In this document: piece by piece, positions 11,761 through 24,300 of the stretch
Layout: the number at the start of each line of letters is the position of its first letter
Numbering within the stretch: position 1 is the stretch's first letter
Assembly (NCBI GenBank): GCA_002897115.2
Contig: BCIH01000016.1
Location: 236,444-300,443, forward strand
Direction: 5' to 3'
From: Prototheca cutis
Taxonomy: Eukaryota; Chlorophyta; Trebouxiophyceae; Chlorellales; Chlorellaceae
Length of the DNA: 64,000 bases
Translations under genes and position numbers: made by a program
Notes under the pieces: generated by a model
The model's database searches: none
What the model was told of the DNA's origin: nothing
Seen by the model: only the letters and a program-made list of their open reading frames with translations

Positions 11761-13398
11761 ATGGATGCGACTGGAGTACTGCCTGGGCGGCGGTGCCTCG
11801 CCGGCACATCAGTCCATCCGGCAAGACCCGCGATCAAGCGATTATGGCAATGGACCGCCACGGCAGAGGGCCCATGCAGGGCTCGCACGTCTACCTATGG
11901 AGTGTCATGGTCCACGAGGCATGCCGGGACTGGAGTGTTCACCGCCCAGCGCCTGCCACCCAGGCCATGCCAGCTGTGCCGCCTGGACAGGAGCCGCCCT
12001 CACCAGGGCGTGGCCTGCGCCGCACTGCCTTCACAGGCCCTGCTTGCCTCCAACCCCTGGGGTACGCACTGATGCTGGGGGGAATATTCTGTGGATGTGT
12101 TGCCAAGTGGTGAAGAAGAACCCCAATCCCGTGACGCACTTCTCGGTGGCATCCTCTCCTTCCCCTAACCCACACCCACCCACCCACACTCGTGCATACA
12201 AATAGGTATCTGGAGTGTGCTGACGTGTCTGGGTGCGTGGTCGCTGGCGGCAGAGCGGACACGGATCGGCCGCGCCCTGTCGGCCCCATTGTTAGCAACG
12301 CTTGGTGGGCTGGTGGCCAGCAATCTTGGGCTCATCCCATCCCATTCCCCCGCCGTCTACGGCATTGTCAACGGCACGCTACTGCCCCTGGCCATCCCGC
12401 TGCTGCTGTTTGGTGCCGACCTGCGAGTCATCCTGGCCCGGACGGGGCGGTACCTGGCCGCGTTTGTTGCTGGGTCGGTTGCCACGGCCGCGGGNGGCGC
12501 CGCCGCATACGCTGTCGCCGCACGGTGGTTGCGGGCGCTGGGACCTGATGGGCCCAAAGTCGCGGCGGCGTTGACTGCCCGGCACATTGGCGGGTCGGTC
12601 AACTACGTTGCGGTGGCGGGCATGCTGGGGGTGAACCCGGGCATGCGTGCCGCGGCCATCGCCGCCGACGACCTAATGGTCACGCTCTACTTTCTTTCCA
12701 TCTATGCCCTCGCCGCGCACGTGCCACCCGAAGGGAGGGCGGTGGAGGGCGGCGGAGGGGATAGTGGCGACGGTGGGAGTGCCACTGCCGCCTATTACAC
12801 CGATGAATGTACCGCCACCACGACGACAACAGCAGGACCTTCCATCGCACAAACCGAGCACCCGCCCGCGGCAATAACCTTGACGAGTGCAACCACAGCG
12901 CTGGCGGCGGCGTGCACGCTGTGTTTTGCGGGCCAAGCTGGGGCGGTCGCACTGGGGCGCCCCGGCGCCGCGATCCCGGCCATCACGCTGGTCACGGTGG
13001 CGGCAGCCACGGTGTTGCCCGGTCTGCTCCGGCCGCTGGTGCCCGTGGCGGATGTTTTAGGTGGCGTGCTGATGCAAATATTTTTTGCCGCAGTGGGCGC
13101 GGGCGGTGACCTGGCTGCCGTGCGCGCTCAGGGGCCCGCTGTACTGCTTTGGTCGGCGCTGTCCCTGACGCTGCACGTGGCAGGGGTGCTGGCTGCGGAG
13201 AAGCTCTTCTCGTTCAAACGCAAGGAGACGGCGCTGGCGTCCAACGCCAATGTCGGCGGGCCAACCACCGCTGCGGCCATGGCAGCCGCCAAGGGCTGGC
13301 ACTCGGCCGTCGTCCCGTCCCTGCTGATTGGAATATTTGGATACGCCATCGCAACATTTATCGGCATCGCCATGCACCGGCTCTATACCGCCATGTAG
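11761..13398 (+). CDS. DUF819 family integral membrane protein
   Basis: Two exons: 11761-12061 and 12206-13398, joined within the NPWGIWSVLT stretch. The first exon is Arg-, Ala- and Ser-rich without hydrophobic segments, as expected of a plastid or mitochondrial transit peptide of roughly 90 residues. The second gives about eight or more membrane helices, with LVASNLGLIPSHSPAVYGIV, LLPLAIPLLLFGADLRVILA, TARHIGGSVNYVAVAG and NANVGGPTTAAAMAAAKGW. These match the plant and bacterial DUF819 (YjcL-like) proteins, permease-like and of unproven substrate. A Gly/Ser/Thr-rich loop with acidic residues interrupts the middle (about 12720-12850). One N lies at 12495. Total about 497 residues. Confidence 0.85.
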
Positions 13399-13912
13399 TT
13401 GATTTGTGAGCAGCATACGTCATTACAAGCGTGGCCTGGTGGGGAAAACTTCTTCAGTGATCGCTCGCTGGGGGTCGCATGGCAAACAACAGCGACAGGG
13501 CCCCGAAAAAAAGGAAAGAGAGACAGGGTTGCGTGGCAATGCACAAGGCGGAAGGGCAAGCCGTGCCAATGGTCCCTTGCAGGTTCAACAATACTGCGAG
13601 GGGGCCCAATGCCCTCGGTGCACGGTCACAGAAGACGGGGCTTCCACAGCCGCCGAATGGGGGATTTTGTGTGGGGACTTGTGTGTGCTTTGGAGGGGGG
13701 GGTAAATCGGACAAGGGGCTTTCTGTGGAGCCTCTCTGGGGACGCAGATCGGGCGTCAAGGAGAGCCCAGTCGCAGAGTTGCCGGGATGACATGCAATTT
13801 CAATGCAGTACTCAACAGCAGGGTTTTCTTGGGTCTATGGTGTTGCACAGGCGATTCTTCTTCATCCTTGGTCAAGCGACCGCGCAGTTCCAGGGGAGAG
13901 GATGCGACCCAG
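13399..13912. other. convergent 3' intergenic region
   Basis: About 500 bp between the end of the DUF819 gene (+) and the end of the leftward tryptophan-heptad gene. No gene is seen; probably the two 3' untranslated regions. Confidence 0.5.
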
Positions 13913-14909
13913 TCAGGGAGTGTCATCGGCAGGGGCCCCTGGCCCACCCTGTCCCGCTTGCCATGCTGTCATGGCAAGTTCCCACGCTTCATACGACCGT
14001 TTCCAGGCGACGTACTCTGCTTCCCAGGTCTTGCACCGCTGTGCATAGGCCTCTGCCACCTGCTGCCAGCGCTGCTGGTCTGTGATACTGAGACCGCTGT
14101 GGCCACCATGATAATCATGTTGTCCATTGCACGCTGTCAGACTTAGGCAAGGCAGCTGCTCGGGTTCGCGGTCGTCCGACAACAGCACCGACAGGAGGCC
14201 GCCCCCGCGGGGGCCGCCCGCGGGGGCGCTGCTGCTGCCGAACGTCCGCCACGGCTGTGGTGCGCTGACCGAGGGAGAAAGACCGGGAAGAAAGGTGGTC
14301 GAAGCGGGCCGGACACGGCCGAATCCGTCTGCCTTCGTGGGGCTTGAGGGTACAGTGCAGGGTGCTGAAGAGTAACCCGACACGCGGGGCGGCCTGGGGG
14401 CGCCGCCGTGTCTGCTAGTGGAACTCTTGGCTGTCGTTCCGCCACGGTCGCCATCTCCATCGCCCTGCAGCCAGGCGTCGCGAAAGCTCGGGCTCAGGAC
14501 CTCGGCGTCCGGCCCGTGCCGGGCGTTTGTGCCGTCGCCAGCGGTAGATCGGGTGGCAGTCAGGTCCTCCACCCCAGTCGACCGGCTGGGGATGGGCGCG
14601 GAACTCGAGCGCTTGAACCCCGGGGGCGCCGCCGAACTCGCACCGCTGGATCCGCGCTCGTCATCTGATGCGCTGCCACTGCTGGAACCAGAGGTGGAGC
14701 AGGAATCGTCGCTGTCACTGCTGCGCCATCGCGGACGAGAGCGAGGGGGCTTGGCACTCCATCGGGGAGCCCCTCCGTGCGGCAGCACGATGTCTGCGGC
14801 CGCTGCCCGGGCCGGGGACCAGGACTGCAGCGGTGAGCCGGTCACGGGGGCGCTGGAACCCAGGATGGCAGGTGCGCCAATGCCTCCGCTCCGGGCTGTT
14901 GCCTGCAGA
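13913..14909 (-). CDS. hypothetical protein with C-terminal tryptophan heptad repeat
   Basis: The last exon of a leftward gene. An acceptor (CTGCAG) near 14910 opens a frame of about 330 codons ending at 13913. Most of it is Ser/Pro/Gly/Ala-rich and probably disordered, including an Asp/Ser tract (SDSDDSCSTSGSSSGS). The final segment, encoded by about 14068-13961, is different: an aromatic residue occurs at exactly every seventh position (Trp, Tyr, Trp, Trp, Trp, Trp), with Tyr at further inner positions, in an otherwise helical, charged sequence such as WEAEYVAWKRSYEAW. This predicts a coiled coil with an aromatic core. I do not recognise the protein. The 5' exons are unresolved. Confidence 0.5.
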
Positions 14910-15246
14910 TCGAGATGAATGGGTGTGTGGGGAAAGTCTTGTACCTAGCAGTCCGCGTCTGTATGAACAATGGCTTTCCACTGTCGTACACTCTGCATGA
15001 CAAGTACAACAACTCCATGCCTTGGATCGGGCGGCGCGGGCAGAGGGCGGCGTGGGTGGAAGCAACGGGGATCGCTTAGGCATCGCCAATGGTGGGTGCG
15101 GCAAGGCAGCCGGGTCCGAGGCCGGCTCTGATTCGACCTGCCCGTGCTGCACGATGGCACGGCAGAACCATGAGAATATGCATGCAGTGCAGCGTGCAAC
15201 AGCGCGTGGATGCTCAGATCAAGCCCAGTTGCACGTCCCGCCTACC

Positions 15247-15420
15247 TTGTCGATTCCGGTGCCCTTGCGGCACGGGAAGCAGGGAGTGAGATCCGCCTGG
15301 AGCTGCTGCGCGTCCCCATTTGCAAGCGCGCCTTTGACAAGCAAGCTCTGTTCTGAAAAAGGGCTGGTCTTGTCTGGCGGTCCCATGCCGCTGAGCTGCA
15401 CCTCGCAACCCTCCAGGCCT
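15247..15420 (-). other. possible coding exon upstream of the tryptophan-heptad gene
   Basis: A leftward frame with protein-like composition, reading VQLSGMGPPDKTSPFSEQS and ending LTPCFPCRKGTGIDK at a good donor (GTAGGC). Its phase would allow splicing to the exon starting at 14909. A second exon-like piece (SCRVYDSGKPLFIQTR) lies near 14945-15000 but does not join in phase without a stop. I cannot assign a product. It may be the same gene or a separate one between 14.9 and 15.8 kb. Confidence 0.3.
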
Positions 15421-15917
15421 CCCAGGGGTGGGAGCCTGGGTCCGGGTCACAGCGAGTTCTCTGTAACCGGCATCGCCGCCAGCTCTCAAGCAAGTCACCT
15501 CTCGCCAACAGTTCAGGAAAAATTGTCATGCCGGGTGCAGGTGTGGGATGGACCCTTGGTGGGTGCACTTAACTTCGCCCGAAACCAAACTTTCGTGACA
15601 GTGAGAGGGGCTCCCCCCACCATGCTCACAGGTACCGGAGCACGTGGCCATGGATGTTTTGCCCCTTTCCCCACGCTGCTCGTTCATCCTCCAGCAGGCA
15701 ACCATGCAATCCACACGTATGTATACAAGGGATACGCAGCATCCAGTGCATGGGGCAATGTGATCCAGTTGCAAGCTAGGCATTCCATTCCACGTTGGAA
15801 CACGGATGCAACCAGCACCCCCCTTTCAAGCCCAGTCTGTTGACCCATCCTTGGCCTCAAACAAATAAAGTTGCACTATTCGGGAGGCACTGCTGATAAC
15901 GTAAGCAGGACCTGCAA

Positions 15918-17497
15918 TCACATGGCACTGAATGCCTTGAGCTTTTTTGCCCAGGAGGCGACAATCATGTCGTTCGGGTAGTGGGTGGCCTGCCAGCTGG
16001 GCAGCCCCTCCATCGCCCCAAGGTATGCCGCAATCTGTGGGTACTCCTTCAAGATGTCCCAGCCCTGCATGGTATGCATGGGTTGGGTCCGTGTGTTTGG
16101 GAGAAGAGTCTTTCGTGCAGCTAGGGTCAACTTGGACCCCAGGCACGCAGGCATTATCCCGGAAGGCAGGAACCCCCCTCTTCCGGGCCTGGTTATCAGA
16201 GGTGACTGCAGCCGCGATCCCCCATCGCCAAATCCCCTGGCCTGCCTTGAGTGCGGGAATGGCTACGGTGATGATGCGGAGCTTGGGAGCCAGCTCAAAG
16301 TCGTTTGTCCCCGGATTGGCGCCGTGGATAAACGGCGTGGCATCCTGCAGCACAGTTCGAGGTGCCGATGCCGTTTTCGCAGTATTCCGCAGTGAATATG
16401 AAAGGCGACGCAACGAGCGCCGTCGTCAGCGGTACCCTGTGCCCAGACATGCAGTCCAGCAGGTGTGTTCCGCTGTCATGCTGCTGGGTCTCGCCCCAGA
16501 CTGACCTTGAAGTCTGTGTCAATCTTGGACAACGCGGCCTCCAGGGCTGCCTTCTTCTCAGCTTCCTCGGGTTTGCCAGTGCTCTTCAAGTAGCCCACGT
16601 ATGCTGGGAAGATGCCCTCCCCGCTGTGCACAGAATGGATGGTCAGGACTGGCTGAGCAGATGCCATGGCTCACGCCGAAAATTGCTCAAGCTCTGTCCG
16701 TGGCCACCCACCTCCCCGGCGCCTCCCCCTCCTCCAACTGCATGTGCGCACACGTACACATTCCTGCTGTCCGAGGTGTGGCCCACGGGCAGCTCGGGGT
16801 ACAGGTCCTCGATGTAGTTCGTGATGTCGCCGGAATCTGCGAGGACCTTGCCTGTCTCCAGGTCCTTCATGACCGGGACCGTCCCAGCAGGGTTCAGGCT
16901 TGACAACCTGTGTGGCAGAGTGTGCAGGGAGTTTCATTCCTTACATTGGGTGGGTGGGTGGGGTTTGATAGGGCGGCATCATTGGTGCTGGTCTAGAACT
17001 CTTGTGATCATGGCCTTATGATCCAGGTTCCTTGTCCTGTCCGCCGTGCCATGGGGGCCCCTCACCCAAAAGTGCCAGCCTCACCAGTCTGGCTTGTTGC
17101 CAAGGTCAACATAGTGCTTGACATAGGGAACCTTCTTCTCCTCGATGGTCAGCAGGACGCGATGGCAAAAAGGGCCTGCGAATCCGCAGCAGGACTTGTT
17201 GTGCCTGGGCTGGGAACGGCCCGCTGTCGGCACCACTTTGCAAGCAGGCACAGGCCAGGCCGATCACGAGGAGTCCAACTGCACCCCTCACACAGCCACC
17301 TCGTGCGACGTACAGTCGCCAAGAACCCCCTCATAGGAGCTTTGGGCGCCGTCTTTGGGGACCCCCTTGACGATTATCTCAAGTCTGGACTGGGAGGCCA
17401 TGGCTCGAACCGAAAGCCTCAGGCCCCGGGAGGGTGCTCTCCGAAGCGAATGCAACACAGATGGAGCGGTGAGTCTCAAACAAGCCGTCAGTGCCAT
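15918..17497 (-). CDS. DHAR: dehydroascorbate reductase (DHAR-class glutathione transferase)
   Basis: Reduces dehydroascorbate to ascorbate using glutathione. Leftward exons: 17497-17314, 17175-17085, about 16907-16770, about 16640-16510, about 16350-16245 and about 16080-15918. Recognisable parts: EIIVKGVPK, LGDCPFCHRVLLTIEEKKVP, LNPAGTVPVMKD, LADSGDITNYIEDLYPE, FPAYVGYLKS, FIHGANPGTNDFELAPKL and the helical C-terminus ending at 15918. The splice across exons 1 and 2 creates a CPFC active site where plant DHARs carry CPFS. The N-terminus, MALTACLRLTAPSVLHSLRR, is basic and Ser/Leu-rich, consistent with a plastid or mitochondrial transit peptide; an internal ATG (MASQSRLEI) would give a cytosolic form. 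Middle exon limits are approximate. Confidence 0.88.
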
Positions 17498-18000
17498 GTA
17501 AGCGTTTTCAAACATGCATGATTTGTGCTGTGGGTCCGGAGACACTGCGTTCTTTTGCCCTGTGGCCCAAAAAACCTTCCGACCGGCTTCATCGCGATGG
17601 CCGGCCTGACCAGGAATTTTAGCTGGGCTTCATTTTTGCCCGGGGTGCCAGTCTTCTTGCTCCTCGACGGTAGACCAGGATGATTCTCTTCCCTTTTCAT
17701 CCATGACATGCAAATATGTTCAATTCATCATGTATTTGATCAGCCTTGGGAAGGCGCTCCCTGCATTGCTGTGGGGCCCAATATGGGTGGGGAGCCCTGC
17801 CGGGCACCGGAAACCCCAGCGCCGACGATCGGGGGGTGGCTGGGGCGCGCAATCAATCGGGGTTGCAGGCCACAGTTTGAGAGGCGCGGTCCTGCACAGG
17901 TTCATAAGAGAACATAATTATTGCTTGGAAAGTTGGTCAAAAAACGCTCGTCGTTTGTGGTTGCACTGTCCGCTGGCCCCCGCGGTGGTCCCGGTGGCCC
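17498..18000. promoter_or_regulatory. divergent 5' region, DHAR and carrier genes
   Basis: About 500 bp between the DHAR start (-) and the carrier gene start (+). No gene is seen. It should contain both promoters; no defined element is recognised. Confidence 0.4.
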
Positions 18001-19785
18001 ATGGCACTCCCCCGGGCTGGGTGCCTGGTCTTCGAACTCTCTCCATGCACGGTCGACGAGCCTCGCACGCTTCTTCTAGCGTCTCTGAGCCTGTCCAGCA
18101 CCGAGAATGAGCGGAGACAGCGGTCAGGGCGCGCACAGGGCCGGGTCAGGCTGGGCTCAGGCTCCCAGCCTGCCCTGCTCTGCACCCTGGCCTCTGCCGA
18201 GGAGAAGGCGGTGAATGGCGGCGCTGGCGGTCTGGACAAGTGCCTGGTGGATGTGCGTGCCAGCGTGCTCGGCTTTCTGCTGGCCCTGCAGCACAGGGCA
18301 CAGGCCCTTCCTGCGGCCACACGCCGCCTGATCGCTGGAGGCATCTCAGGTCTGTTTCTGTGTGGCCCTGGGCTGCCGCGAGGGTTGCAGCTGCGTGCTT
18401 GCATTCCCTAGCATCGTGGTTTCAATGATAGAGCATGACCTGCCATCCTTTGATGACATTGGCCACGCCATTGCCTTTGTCAAGCCTGCCTGATCCCTTA
18501 GTGGCCCAACCCCGCGCTTCCTCTCTCCCCTCTCCCCCCCCCCCCCCCCCCCCCCCCCCCCACACACAGGTGCCGTGTCGAAGACGGCGACCGCGCCACT
18601 GGAGGTGCTGAAGATGAAGCTGGTGCAGGGCGGCAAGGTGACAGTGGTGCAGGCGGCTCAGGCTGTGCTGGAGACTCGCGGCGTGGCCGGCTTCTTCGCC
18701 GGCAACACCATCGACGTGCTGCGCACGGTGCCTAGCAAGGCGCTGGAGCTGGCAGCCTTTGACACGTACAAGCGTGTTTTCCGAGGCCTGGACTTTGTCC
18801 CAGACAGCATGGTGGGCGCGCTGGCGGGCGGCCTGGCCGGCATCACCTCCACCGTGGCCATCTACCCGCTGGAGACGGTGCGGACACGCATGGCGGTGAA
18901 TGGCCACACATTCATGCAGACACTCGGCCAGGTCGCACTGCACGACGGCATTCCGGGGCTCTACAAGGTTCGTTTGCTGATTTTCCTGGCTGAGTTGAAG
19001 GACATAGGACCTACTTACTTTGTGCATTGTTGTCGGCCCACTTGGCGGAGGTAGTGAGGTACAAAAACCATCAAAATCAATTGCATGACCAGGGTCTGGA
19101 CGCGAGCATGATTGGGACCGTGCCGTATACCGCCATCCGGCTGGGTCTGTATGATGCGCTCAAGTACTCATGGAAAAAGGCCACGGGCAAGGAGCACCTG
19201 GACGCCCAGGCCTCGCTCATCTTTGGCGCCGTCGCTGGTGAGCAGTGGTGGTCCTGGGGTTTCGACCGGGTGCAGTGTGGGGTTGAAAGGGCGACCCAGT
19301 CCACGGCAATGGCATGTCACGCGCCCAAACAAACAGCTTGCACTTCCAAAGCATGTAATCCTCCCTGGCCCTTCCCTTCCCACAACAAAATGCAGGCGTT
19401 GTATCTGCCACGGCTACATTCCCACTGGAGGTGGCACGACGGCGGATGATGGTGGGTGCGGCATACCCCAACACCGCCGCCGCTCTCATCACCATTGCGC
19501 AGAAGGAGGGCGTGCCCGCGCTCTTCAACGGTGCGGGCTTCTGGGGGGGGGGGGGGGGCCCTTGATCAGGGTGCTGGAGGATCCTGGAATATTGTCGGCA
19601 GTGGCAGTGCTGTGTTCCCCACCGGGACGGGCAGGAGCCCTGGCACATCATCCTCAGTGTCCTGACCTTTCCTTGGTCCCCTGTCCGTCATCGCAGGTGT
19701 CTGGCTGGCACTGGTGAAGCAGGCACCACAGTACGCCATCGGTTTTATGGTGTACGAGCAATGCAAGCGCGCCCTCGCATTGTGA
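18001..19785 (+). CDS. mitochondrial carrier family (SLC25) transporter, Brittle1/adenylate-carrier-like
   Basis: Five exons with checked phases: 18001-18349, 18570-18967, 19093-19237, 19396-19530 and 19697-19785, about 371 residues. Three carrier repeats are present, with PX[DE]XX[KR]-type signatures TAPLEVLKMKL, IYPLETVRTRM and TFPLEVARRRM. The first repeat opens RRLIAGGISGAVSKT, as in Brittle1-type and related nucleotide carriers. The N-terminal extension of about 100 residues is Ser/Arg-rich and could be a plastid or mitochondrial transit peptide. Substrate cannot be fixed from sequence; adenine nucleotide or a derivative is the best guess. Intron 1 ends in 28 C residues running into the acceptor. 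Confidence 0.85.
18534..18561 (+). repeat. 28-base C tract at a 3' splice site
   Basis: An uninterrupted C run followed by CACACACAG, the acceptor of carrier-gene intron 1 (exon starts at 18570). It occupies the position of the polypyrimidine tract. Confidence 0.9.
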
Positions 19786-21391
19786 GCCCGGGATTTTCTC
19801 AGCCACACTGCCCCATCCCACGCCCCGGGCGCCGGCTGCGGCGTCACGAACCAAGCCAGCGATTGCCATGCTTGTCCGCTGATGCGTGTCTCAGCCTTGT
19901 CTGTTCTGACATTACAAACGCCTCCTTGCATGCCAGCGTGCGCAAGGGCAGAAACCCAGTCCGCGTCTGCCGCCGCACTGGCCCCCAGCAATACTTCAGC
20001 ACCTTGCAGCCTGTACACCTGGACTCTCCAGGCCGATTGGTGTTGCGCTGACAATCACAGATTGCTATCCGAATTTGGTGGTCCAAGGTACTGCCGTCGT
20101 TGCAGCTGTCCTGCGGTCGCAAGTCGTGTACGGCAACGCAGACTGAGCCGCCGCGCCAGTGTGTGTGTGTGTGGAGGGGGGGGCCCTCATGAGGTTCCTT
20201 TGAAAGCAATTATTGATCCTGGTGGAACACGGTGGCATTCGGAGAGGGGGGTTGGAAGAGTCGATCGGCCGGGTATCAGGCCATTCAGTCGTACGATTGT
20301 GCTTGGAAAAGGGTGAGCCCGATTCGACCCCGGTCCTACCGGACCACCGCGGGATTGCCCTCGCGTTAAGCTGGGGACGAGCCCGCACAAAGAAAATCAA
20401 TGTGAGCACGGAACACGGTGACGACAACGGCGCCGACAATTGTGAACTGCAAGCAGGGCGTTCCGTGGCACCTGTCGCGACCAGTCACCTCGGCTGGGGT
20501 GGCTCCTCCTGGAGGTCCACTGTCGACGTACTCGGCCACTGCAAGTCCGGTCACCAGCGAGGCTTATCGATCAATTGATCGTTGTATCAAGTGAGTGCGC
20601 AGTAGATTTGCGGGGATGTGGCGGCAGCGGTGGCTGCACACCCTGCCGGCCATCCTCGTGAGCTGGGTTAACGTGCGGTGCGAGCGAGGGTACAGCCAGC
20701 AAAGCGCTCACACGAGACTGGGCAGGAACCTCACGCCGTCCCGCGATGTCCCTTGCCGCATTCGTGAGACACGGATCTGTTCACCATTTACAAACCGCAG
20801 GTTTTACTTTGAATACCTGCGTTCGCGGCCCGCAAGCCTGCCGTTTGGTGCCAGCGAGCTGGACTGTGCCTGAAGTGGAGCACGCCTCCATCCGTATTGC
20901 GCGCGTCCAGGGTTTCCGACAGGCATGTCTACTCCCTGATCATGACACCGATGCTTACGACTCGACCGGGGCGCCAGGACCCCATTCCAGAGGTGGGACC
21001 GTGTGCTGGTCGGCGGGGGTTTTGGTGGCCTGGTGCCCAGGGAGGCAGCAGCTTCCCTGGGCCCCGGCCCTGCGCGGCTGCTGCTCGAGGGCCCCCCGCG
21101 CGTTGTGTAAATGATCTGTTGTGCTTCAAACCGCTCTATGGCCCTGCCAAAGCCGCACATGCATGCGCTGGACGGCTGGTTACTGAAGCAGGGGGCTGCC
21201 CTGGGTCTGCAAGGGGGAGGCGCTGCGTTCAGAGACTGGCCATCCGCCCGGTTTGCCGGGGGCCCACACAATGCAGCTTCTACCATGACCCCACCCTCTC
21301 TCCCACTCTCTTTACTGCAACTATCTAAAAGGCACCTGCATCCAATTGGTCCGACGCCTCTGCACTGCATCGGCTCAAGCTGCTGCTGAGC
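19786..21391. other. 1.6 kb interval, no confident gene
   Basis: Between the carrier and the B3-domain genes. The only coding-like pieces are a short frame starting MWRQRWLHTLPAIL at 20616 that meets a GTGAGC donor, and a frame after an acceptor near 20792 reading FYFEYLRSRPASLPFGASEL with a stop at 20873. Their phases do not fit each other, so I do not call a gene. The rest is probably the long 5' region of the B3 gene. Confidence 0.35.
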
Positions 21392-24300
21392 ATGCAGGTC
21401 GCGGCGGGTGGCCGCGTCGGTGGCTTGGCCCCCGGCTGCGCTGCTGAGGCCGGTGGCCCAGATGCCGAGCGCGGCATGGCCCTGCAAAGATCCGAGGGCC
21501 CTAGTGGTGAGGCCGGCGAGGGCAGTCGGGGGACCACCCTGCCATCGGGCTCGGGCATGCGGGAAGAGCAGGGCAGTGAACCGAGCTCTGCCGCCGTTGG
21601 CGTGGCAGGCACAAAGCATGCGGCTCCAGGCCATGGGCATTGCAGCTCTTCTTCGTCATCTGAGGGCAACGGCGTGCCGCCATCGGCCTTTGCCGCTTTT
21701 GCCGCTTTTGCTGTGCCATCCGACGGCTCCCAGCCGTCAGAGATCCAGGGGTCCCTTGGGGGATGTGCGCCCGAACGCGCGTCCTCAGCCTCTGCGGCAA
21801 CCCCCGGTGGTGGTGCTACGAACGCCATGACTGCAGCAGCGGCCACGGCGGCAGCAGCGACGCACGGCGTGGCCACCCGCGCTTTGTCCCTGGGCCTGAG
21901 CGAGGCCGATGCCCTGCGGCTAGCGCTGCTCCTGCATCAGGCACGACTGCAGTCGCTTGACGGTGTACAGGCGACAGAAGCTGTGGTTATGTCGCAGGGC
22001 CCCGACCCGTTTGGTGCTAGCAGCAATGGTGGGGCGGTGTCACATGGGCTGTGTGTTGGTGGCAGCACTCTGGGCCTCGGGGCGACAGAGGACGTCACGC
22101 ATCGTCCCTCGCCGGGCCCGGCGCAAGCCCCACAAGCAATGCCGCCGACGCGGCCTGCGGCGACGTACAACCCCCGACGTGCGGCCACTCCCGCGACTGC
22201 CGCCGCCGCCGCGGCGCCGCGGCCGTCGACGGTCCTGGTTCTCGCGAATGGCCGGCCCGGAGGTGTGCCGGCGCCAGACCCCATCGGCCCAGGGCCATCG
22301 TCATCTTCACAAGGGGTTTTGCTGGACGTGCCTCCCATGTTTGCGGGCGGTTCCGGTGCAGGTGGACGGCGGCGCGGCATGCCGCTGGGAAACACGGTGA
22401 CGACAGGCGTCCCCGAGCTGCGCGAGCAGTATGCCGCTGCGGCCGCAGCAGGCCCCGGGCGCTCTGCCAGCATGCCCTCTTCGCTGTCCCTCCAAGGCTA
22501 CCCGGGCGGGGCACGCGCGCCGACGCCGCCGGCGCAGCATCTGGCCGCCGCGCCGACCATCCTCTTGGCCGGTGCTGCCGGTAGTGGTGGCGACGACGGC
22601 GGCGATTGCCAGGCGCAGCAGCTTGTGCGGGGTCTGCGGGGCAGCGCGAGCGTGGGCACGCTCGCGGTCGGCGGTCGGTGTGGCGCCCTGATGGGAGCCG
22701 ACNGCGAGCCGTCGGCGACGGCAGTCACGCAGCAGCATTGCGCTGCGCCGGAGCAGTCCGGGCAGTGTGCCAACGACGGCGTGATCGCGGCGCAGCACTG
22801 GAGCGGCGGCGGTGCCAGGGAGGCCACGCTGCCACCCGTCAGGACTGCGCCCGTGCCGCGGCGTGTGCAGTCGGCCGCGGACACCGTCGCCGGGGTCAAA
22901 TCCGAGCCGGCGCACGGCGGTCTGGCCGCGGCGCGGGCGCAACAGTATTCATGTCGTGGCGCCGGCGGTGCTGCGGCGGGCATCAAGGACGAGGGCGTCG
23001 GGCATCCGTTTTCCGCCGGCGACCCGGCGTCACCCATGGGCGACGAGGGCCACGCGGCCGCGGAGCTGTTGCTGGGCATCAGCGCCATCTGGCGGGGGGC
23101 CCCGCCGGAGCGGGCNGCCTCGGCGCCTGAACCCGCGGCCGCGGCCCGTGGCGGCCGCCGTACCCCGCCGCTTCCCTCGAGTGGTGCCGGCGGCTTGAGT
23201 GGCACAGGGCGGTCCGACGCCGGAGGAGGCCGTGCTGCCGGGCCCCGTTCAGCAGAGGCAGCGGTGGGCGCCAAGCGCGAGCGTCGCGGCCGTCGCTCGG
23301 GGTCTAACAGTAGCACAGTGGCTGTCGGTGACGACGACGGGGTTCCGCTGGCGCCGCCCGGTGCTGCCGAGTCGGGTGTCGTGGTTGCACGCGGCGGCGG
23401 CGGTGGCACGATGGCACCTCCGCCGCCCTCGCCGCTCCATTCGACGGGCCGGCCAACGGCGGCGCAGCGGTCCAGCACGCCCCCGCTGGGCGGCGCTAGC
23501 TTTGATGCTCCCGGCGAGATGAGTTTTCCGTCCAGCTGCAAACGCATGCGATCAGGCCCCTCAGGTGCCCACCGCGCCGCACGGCAGGCCCGCGGCGGGA
23601 CCGTCTCGGCCGGCGGCGCCGTGCTTACCGGGGCAGCGCCGGATTCGCGCGGCTCGTCGTGGGACGCGGCGGCCGACGACCTGGAGCTGGCGCCGCGGCG
23701 GCACAGCGAGGGCGACGGCGCCGAGGGCATGCTGGGCATGCTTCCTCCCCGCGCCGCTAGCGCCACGGGCGGCCGTGCGGCAGCCGCCGCTGCCGCGGGT
23801 GCTGTCCGCGTGCCACCCAGCCTCTCCCGAGCCGAGCTCGAGCGCCGCCTGGGCGCGCCCCTCGAAAAGGTATGAATTTGTGGTTGTTTGCTTGCTTGTT
23901 TGCATGTGCGTGTTTTTGGAGAGTCGGATTCGCGAGTCGGTTGTAGGCTTGCGCATTGGCTCTGCATGGTGGAGATTGGGGGAGGGGGGCGCGCTCTTTG
24001 GGCCCCCATTCCCCCGGAGGCCCGCTGCTGAGAACCTCAAACCCTCCCACGCCGACCAATACACGCGCCAACAGGTGGAGCGTCCCATCACCAACGGCAC
24101 ATACATTAACAGGCTGCATGTGACGCAGCAAATGGCGCTGCTGCTGTTCCCGCAGGCCGACGATGCCCGCGACCGCAGCCGCCCTGCGTCCCGCGAGGTG
24201 TGTTTCCCTTTGTTTTTGGTGCTGAAATGTTGGATCTGGGGTCACGTGCGTTTCTCGTGGGCCTTTGCACGCGTCTCTGCTCGCGTGCGCTCTTCTCCCC

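Noticed and set aside
15022..15843. Open + strand frame of 273 codons
   Set aside because: Arg/Ser/Pro-rich with no domain, and it opposes exon-like sequence on the other strand. Long chance frames are common at this GC content.
20616..20873. Two-exon small gene (MWRQRW... joined to FYFEYLRS...)
   Set aside because: The donor leaves phase 0 while the acceptor needs phase 2; joining gives an immediate stop.
22498..24009. 503-codon - strand frame opposite the B3 gene
   Set aside because: Pro/Ala/Ser/Arg-rich mirror of the coding exon. The + strand frame leads in phase through splice sites into a B3-like domain.
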